Shown here: piece by piece, positions 59,241 through 64,000 of the stretch | How the letters are laid out: each line of letters starts with the position of its first letter | Position numbering within the stretch: the first letter of the stretch is position 1 | Assembly: GCA_902806565.1 (NCBI GenBank) | Contig: CADCXA010000025.1 | Location: 992,001-1,056,000, forward strand | Length of the DNA: 64,000 nucleotides | From: Hypoxylon rubiginosum | Taxonomy: Eukaryota > Ascomycota > Sordariomycetes > Xylariales > Hypoxylaceae | Reading direction: 5' to 3' | Position numbers and translations under genes: made by a program | The notes under the pieces: model-generated | Told to the model about the DNA's origin: nothing | Seen by the model: the letters and a program-made list of their open reading frames with translations, nothing else | Databases searched by the model: none

Positions 59241-60736
59241 TCATCTCTTAACAATCGTGACTTGAAATGGACGATATTAGCAACCAAGAACTATCGGACG
59301 GGTAATGGTGGGTGGGCGAGGGGAATAATACCTATATCTTCGTCGGCCAATTCGTGAGCCAGCCCCACACGTTGGGGTTGGTGCTTGACGGATTTGCCGT
59401 AGACCACCGCGTTCTTGAACTGCTCGAGAATGCTTCGATGGATTGCGTTGCACTTGGCAGCCCTTTGGTTAGCAGGCCCGTTCTAGTCAAGTTAGAGATA
59501 CCGAGACAGGTTACTCACGAAGTCCTCAACCGTACACCTGGTGGAACGGAGCACGACAGGCGATGAATAGTCCGGCATCTTCCCCTTTGGCTTCGTGTAA
59601 ACTCGGACCAATTTTAGCTTGTCCCACCTGCATAAGACAGGAGATTAGCCATGTGTGTACTACACGCCTGCGAAAGGAAATCAAGACGTACATGGCTTCC
59701 ATCAACTCGTCGACATTCCACCCATGCTCGGAGCTGATGGGTACTGCGTTGGGAATCCGGTACAGTAGATCTAGCTCCTCGATACTGATTGCGTCGATCT
59801 TGTTGAGGACGTAGATGACCGGGATGTAGCTGCGGCTCTTGGCCTCGAGGATGTCGATCAAGTCATCAATCGTGGCATCACAGCGAATCGCAATGTCTGC
59901 TGAGTTGATACGGTACTCGGACATGACGGCCCTAATCTCGTCGTTGTCGATGTGTGATAGCGGTACGGTACTTGTAATGTTAAGCCCACCCTTGTCCTTC
60001 TTCTTGAAGGTGATGTTGGGCGGTTCTTTGTTGATACGAATTCCAAATCCCTCCAGTTCCGTCTCGATGACCCGCTTGTCTGTCAGGGGTTTGTTCACGT
60101 CTAACACGATGAAGATCAAATGGCAAGTCTTAGCGACAGCAATCACCTGACGGCCACGACCTCTTCCATCCTTGGCTCCCTCGATGATACCCGGAAGATC
60201 AATCATTTGTAAAGGAGCTCCTGTACGACGCCGTGTCAGAGAGCTTACCGACGAGGCATTAGGGGTGTGGGGGTGGCGAGGAGATTTATGAATGGCATAC
60301 CGTTGTACATTACTTGTCCAGGCACGGATGTCAGGGTGGTGAACTCATACGCTGCGACTTCCGAGTGTTGGCCAGTTAATCTACTCATCAGAGTACTCTT
60401 CCCCACGGACGGAAACCCGATAAAGCCAACACTGGCAACACCGGTCCTGGCGACGTCGAAGCCCGCACCAGCACCTCCTCCGCCACTGGATGAGGGAGTC
60501 AGGAGCTCTCTCTTCAGCTTGGCCAACTTGGCTTTCAATTGGCCAAGATGAAATGAGGTCGCCTTGTTCTTTTGAGTCCGAGCCATCTGTCAAGCCAGAG
60601 CTTTAGCACGTGTGAAGATATCCCAAAGAACCCTAACCCACTTACTTCGGACTCGATCTCCTTAATCTGCAAACGGGTCAGCAACCTGGTTAACGCGAAA
60701 TGAGGAGCAACTTACCTTATCCACAGTCGTCGACAT
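59241..60736 (-). CDS. RBG1: Developmentally regulated GTP-binding protein Rbg1/DRG1 type
   Basis: Seven exons (60736-60716, 60666-60646, 60586-60301, 60220-59692, 59627-59519, 59452-59332, 59260-59241) join to 368 residues, matching the usual 367-368. The N terminus MSTTVDKIKEIESEMARTQK is encoded by three exons, the first two only 21 nt each. Then GTPase motifs: P loop GFPSVGKST (about 70), switch [20 protein letters not shown], the DRG-specific insert, NKID (VLNKIDAI), and the C-terminal TGS domain region ([59 protein letters not shown]). The last 20-nt exon supplies VTIVKR and stop. Rbg1 associates with Tma46/Dfrp1 and with translating ribosomes in the cytoplasm. All junctions restore family landmarks, so identity and structure are secure; the micro-exons are inferred from frame and GT-AG signals. 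Confidence 0.94.
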
Positions 60737-63700
60737 CTTGGATAGTACAGCGAGGTGCTAGGAAGTTAATTTCGGTAGTTCGATGAGCGCTTCTCTCGGC
60801 TTTCCCAGCTTCTTACGACGTGGTCGGTAGAATTCTTTTTCTTTTGAGGGTTTGGACCAGAATAATTTAGTGGGGCAAATGAAGAATCTAGAAGGCATTT
60901 TTTTCCAGTGATGTCAAACCCACAATCTACCACGGTTTTACCGAATTTTCCATATCAGTACATATGCATATACTCGTTAGATGCATATGTCTATCATACT
61001 CTTCGTCTGCTATCCTCTGTAGAACAAACTTACGAGTCTAGCTCCCTACAAGCTAGTGACGGCTTTCCATAGGTACTTTTACATAGATAGTCTTAATAAT
61101 AACCAAGCAGTCTACAGATCATATTATAAGGCAAGATGGTAAGGTGGACATGATCTTGTCTTACACTGGCGTGTTCTACTGGCGACGGAGCATAGAATAG
61201 AAAGGCCACGGGGAATTGTGTAGTGCCTACTTCCCTTTGGACGATCTAGCGAGCAACATTCCCCTAGAACAGTATATCACGTACAACTTAAGATCAGTAG
61301 CTTGAAAATGAAGTTTTGCATCTTCTGAAGAGAGAACCTTCTGCAACGAATAAACAGACGCATAGTCAAGTATTTGTTTAAGTCGTGATATCATCTTATA
61401 TATCTAGCGACACCCGCAAGAGCTCGTCCCCACGACTCACTAGCTTGCGCTCTAATAGGCAGTAATCCCTAGTCTAGTCCCCTAGGAACGAGATTTCCAC
61501 CCTGTCGATGTCCTTGATTCAAGCTCAGAGCAATATATATACACTTTCCAAAGCAGCTAGCTTGTGTAGGAGGATACAGTAATATTAACCACTCCCGTGT
61601 CAACTTCGGACTACACGAGTTATATATGTCTCGTCTTCCATAATCTTAGCAACAGAAGGAGTGGCTTAGGATATTGGAAATCTGTGGGAGACAAGTCCAC
61701 ACTGGCACATGTTGCTGAGTGAACCTGCAACCGGCTAAAGCACCTAGGGTGCTGCCCTTTTCAAGCTTCATATCGTTACCCAAACTGACGTAGGCTGAAA
61801 GGTCATCCCTCTAGAAAGGACTTTATCAAATTTCCTGCCATATTCCTGCCATTCACTCTCGAACCGGTAACAATTGTTTATGCTACGAGTAATTGTAGTG
61901 GCATTAGGATATCTGGAAATAGATCAAGATCCCTAGCAGTATTGTAGAGAAAAATTTTAGGCAGAGTGAAAGTATTCAAATTGAACCGAATAGAACACTA
62001 GCACGTCCATCCACGTCGCGTATAAGACTTATAGACACTTAGTTTGACACGGTCTTGTTAAAGGAAGAAAATTCTGTATAGTTATACCTCACCTAGCTAA
62101 CTAATTATAAACTGGGCCTATACAAAATAGATATGATGCACTCTAGGAAACTATCTAGGTATGTTTGTAGAATAATTAAGGTAGCTTACACGTATGTTTT
62201 GCAAAGGGGAACATCATACCTGTCGTCGGTATTAGTGTCAACTCCTCGCAAGTAATAGTATAAAATGCATAAGCACTTTGTAATATAAAAAAATAGAGAA
62301 CTGAAAACAGGACGTAGAGAAAATTAGCAAAAAAGCTTACAGCTTGGGTTCCAATCTGCTGCATTTGTCCTGAACAGTGGCCGCTGCCGCCCTGCCTCAG
62401 GTTCGAACCCAAGCTGCTACGAAAAACCCCCGGTGGGGTTATTTCTGGCCCTCTGCTTCTACCCATTGAGCCAATGGCCGTTTTGGCTCGCCGGGAGACA
62501 TAAGGGAAGGTTAATGTAAGGTGCTGCTAATGGGCTATTTAAGTCAGCTGTTGGTAGGCGCCGGTCACTGCTCGGTTGCTAGGCAGTGACCCAGCAACGA
62601 CAGCAATATTAACGATTTAGGGAGAGCGCCCCTAGATCTTCGCAGAAATATCGAAGGAACTTACAGGAGACTCCTTATCTACCCTACTAAATACTCCTTT
62701 GTACATGTCGTACCCATATCATACCTAAAGTTAAAGCATACATGTAGTTGAGGCGCTTCTCAGTATGTTTATTCAGGTTTCCCACTTGGCACCACGGCAT
62801 ACAAAGAAGTTCCCGTTATGTTGCAACTGTCATATTCGCCTTCGCCTTACTATTGCTATCACATGATGATGCATTTTCCAAGGGAAGGTACATAACTACC
62901 CAACCAGGCTCTTGCGGCCTTAAGCTCCGAGGAGCATATTATCGCAGTCAGTATAGCTCATGCTTGTCCTTTGCTCATCTACGAGCTGACAATTTATAAC
63001 TAAAGTATATCCTGCAACGAATGTGTTAAGTTTTCATGAGTGATCAGTTCAGTACAACGCCTGAGACAAGAGAAAATTTCAACGGCCCATCACACCGTCA
63101 TTCACAGGGGCAAGGGCGACAGGCTGGAACTTCGAGTTCGACCCATCTCTTGAGAATTCTGTCGATTCAGTCGTGATCTATCTCTAGCCTAAAAAAAATT
63201 TAAGCTGAAGGATATGTAATAATAGTCACGTTTACCTCTCGCTCTCGTGCTATTCATGCCACATCACTGTTCGAAAGTCCTCGGCTAGAATAATTCTTGA
63301 AAGTGTAAGTTTCGAAATTTGCCATAGAAATCAAAATTCTCAAGAACACTTGTCGACGACTAGGGAAACCCAATGCTAGCGATCCAGTGCTCCGGGGTAA
63401 ACTCCAATAAGTGGCTTTACTTATACTACACTCATGAGAGAAGTGCTTGCCTCTGAGTACGATCAAACCATCGCATATTTTAACGGAAGACCTGGCACGA
63501 GAAGCGAAGCTGTCTTAATATGTAATTCTAGAAATACTTCATAGCCGTAGAAAGGAGGATTAACCAACCCCCTATTCTCGACGAGGCTAATTTAACTTGA
63601 AGAACATATTTATACCTAATAGCAACATGTTCATAGAAAAGTTAATATTTAAGAACGAAACCTGTATAGATGAAGTACCTAGATATATTCTCGAATCCAT

Positions 63701-64000
63701 CATAAAGGACAGGTTCATCGTACTTCGGTAAAAGGTAATCATGCTACCAACCTGTGCTTTCCGTTGTCGGGCGTATACTGATCTAATTGCACAGCCTGTA
63801 GTTTCTCAATAGGAGAGTTTTCAAGTTCGCTACCATAATTCAACGTTGTGAACGTACTGAAATTAGAGTTTCTGATGTAGAATTCATTTATCGAACTTAA
63901 CACTGGCTGGGTTTACTATGTGCCAAATCGTCTGAGTATAATAATCGATGAAGGGACTAGGACTCTATCCGGAATCATGGGAATAGTGTTGTGCAATGTG
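60737..64000. other. AT-rich gene-poor flank
   Basis: About 3.3 kb upstream of RBG1, with the RBG1 promoter in its first part. It is AT-rich throughout, has no supported coding signal and many TATA/TTAA words. It contains the tRNA-related element at 62329-62480, described separately. RIP erosion is plausible but no index was computed. Confidence 0.4.
62329..62480 (-). other. tRNA-related element with Pol III A-box, B-box and T6 terminator (SINE-like or tRNA pseudogene)
   Basis: On the minus strand an A-box-like word (TGGCTCAATGGGTAGAAGC, 62473-62455) is followed by a perfect B-box-like word (GGTTCGAACCT, 62409-62399) and then, about 65 nt further, by TTTTTT (62334-62329), a Pol III terminator. 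The A and B box starts are 64 nt apart, longer than in a typical tRNA (about 44), and a plausible acceptor stem does not pair. Two 12-bp arms CAGCTTGGGTTC (62340-62351) and GAACCCAAGCTG (62405-62416) are perfectly complementary. It looks like a degenerate tRNA or a SINE head-plus-tail rather than a working tRNA. Confidence 0.5.

Noticed and set aside
1..64000. CRISPR array, rRNA operon, retrotransposon or secondary-metabolite cluster
   Set aside because: No regularly spaced repeats, rRNA-like sequence, reverse transcriptase or integrase motifs, or PKS/NRPS/terpene core genes were seen.

Overview
The window is nuclear DNA of a filamentous ascomycete (Pezizomycotina, most likely a Sordariomycete). 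The evidence is short GT-AG introns (mostly 50-180 nt), proteins that match fungal-specific families, long gene-poor spacers and many TACCTA/TAGGTA motifs between genes. Sixteen protein genes can be rebuilt with exon junctions that keep the frame. No intact tRNA or rRNA gene, CRISPR array or complete transposon was seen. The species cannot be named from the sequence alone.

Layout. 1-2282: gene-free promoter/leader. 2283-4390 (+): Tup1/RcoA WD40 corepressor, tail to tail with RMP1 (RNase MRP subunit, 4876-5972, -). 5973-7765: AT-rich, with weak degenerate coding signals. 7766-9099 (-): seven-TM rhodopsin-like protein. 11447-12967 (-): Q/P-rich orphan with a conserved tail. 12968-16211: gene-poor, with a heptamer array and a decayed gene. 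16212-16967 (-): TIM23, head to head with a nine-exon THADA/Trm732 gene (17607-22825, +). 23510-25700 (-): DUF3074 START-like coiled-coil protein. 27110-28185 (+): APH-like pseudokinase candidate. 28627-32832 (-): 1401-residue BAR-PH-GRAM-VASt sterol-transfer protein (Sip3/Lam). 33694-34655 (+): intracellular zinc/LysM/UBA-like protein. 34900-38915 (-): RSE1 (SF3b). 40038-41408 (-): second APH-family protein. 42081-43696 (+): MSS51. 44411-48165 (+): PXA-domain membrane protein with a 1.65-kb intron. 50500-52307 (-): CENP-B/psq-type HTH protein. 52308-59240: 6.9-kb gene desert. 59241-60736 (-): RBG1/DRG GTPase in seven exons, two of them 21 nt. 60737-64000: AT-rich and gene-poor, with a tRNA-related Pol III-like element near 62330-62480.

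Most genes are housekeeping and independent: transcription repression, rRNA and tRNA processing, splicing, mitochondrial import and COX1 expression, translation, and ER sterol transport. They do not form a metabolic cluster. The least ordinary items are the zinc-LysM-UBA protein, the very long PXA intron, the APH-like protein with an altered catalytic loop, the tRNA-like element, the dyad TACCTA-TAGGTA sites between genes, and the desert upstream of the HTH gene.
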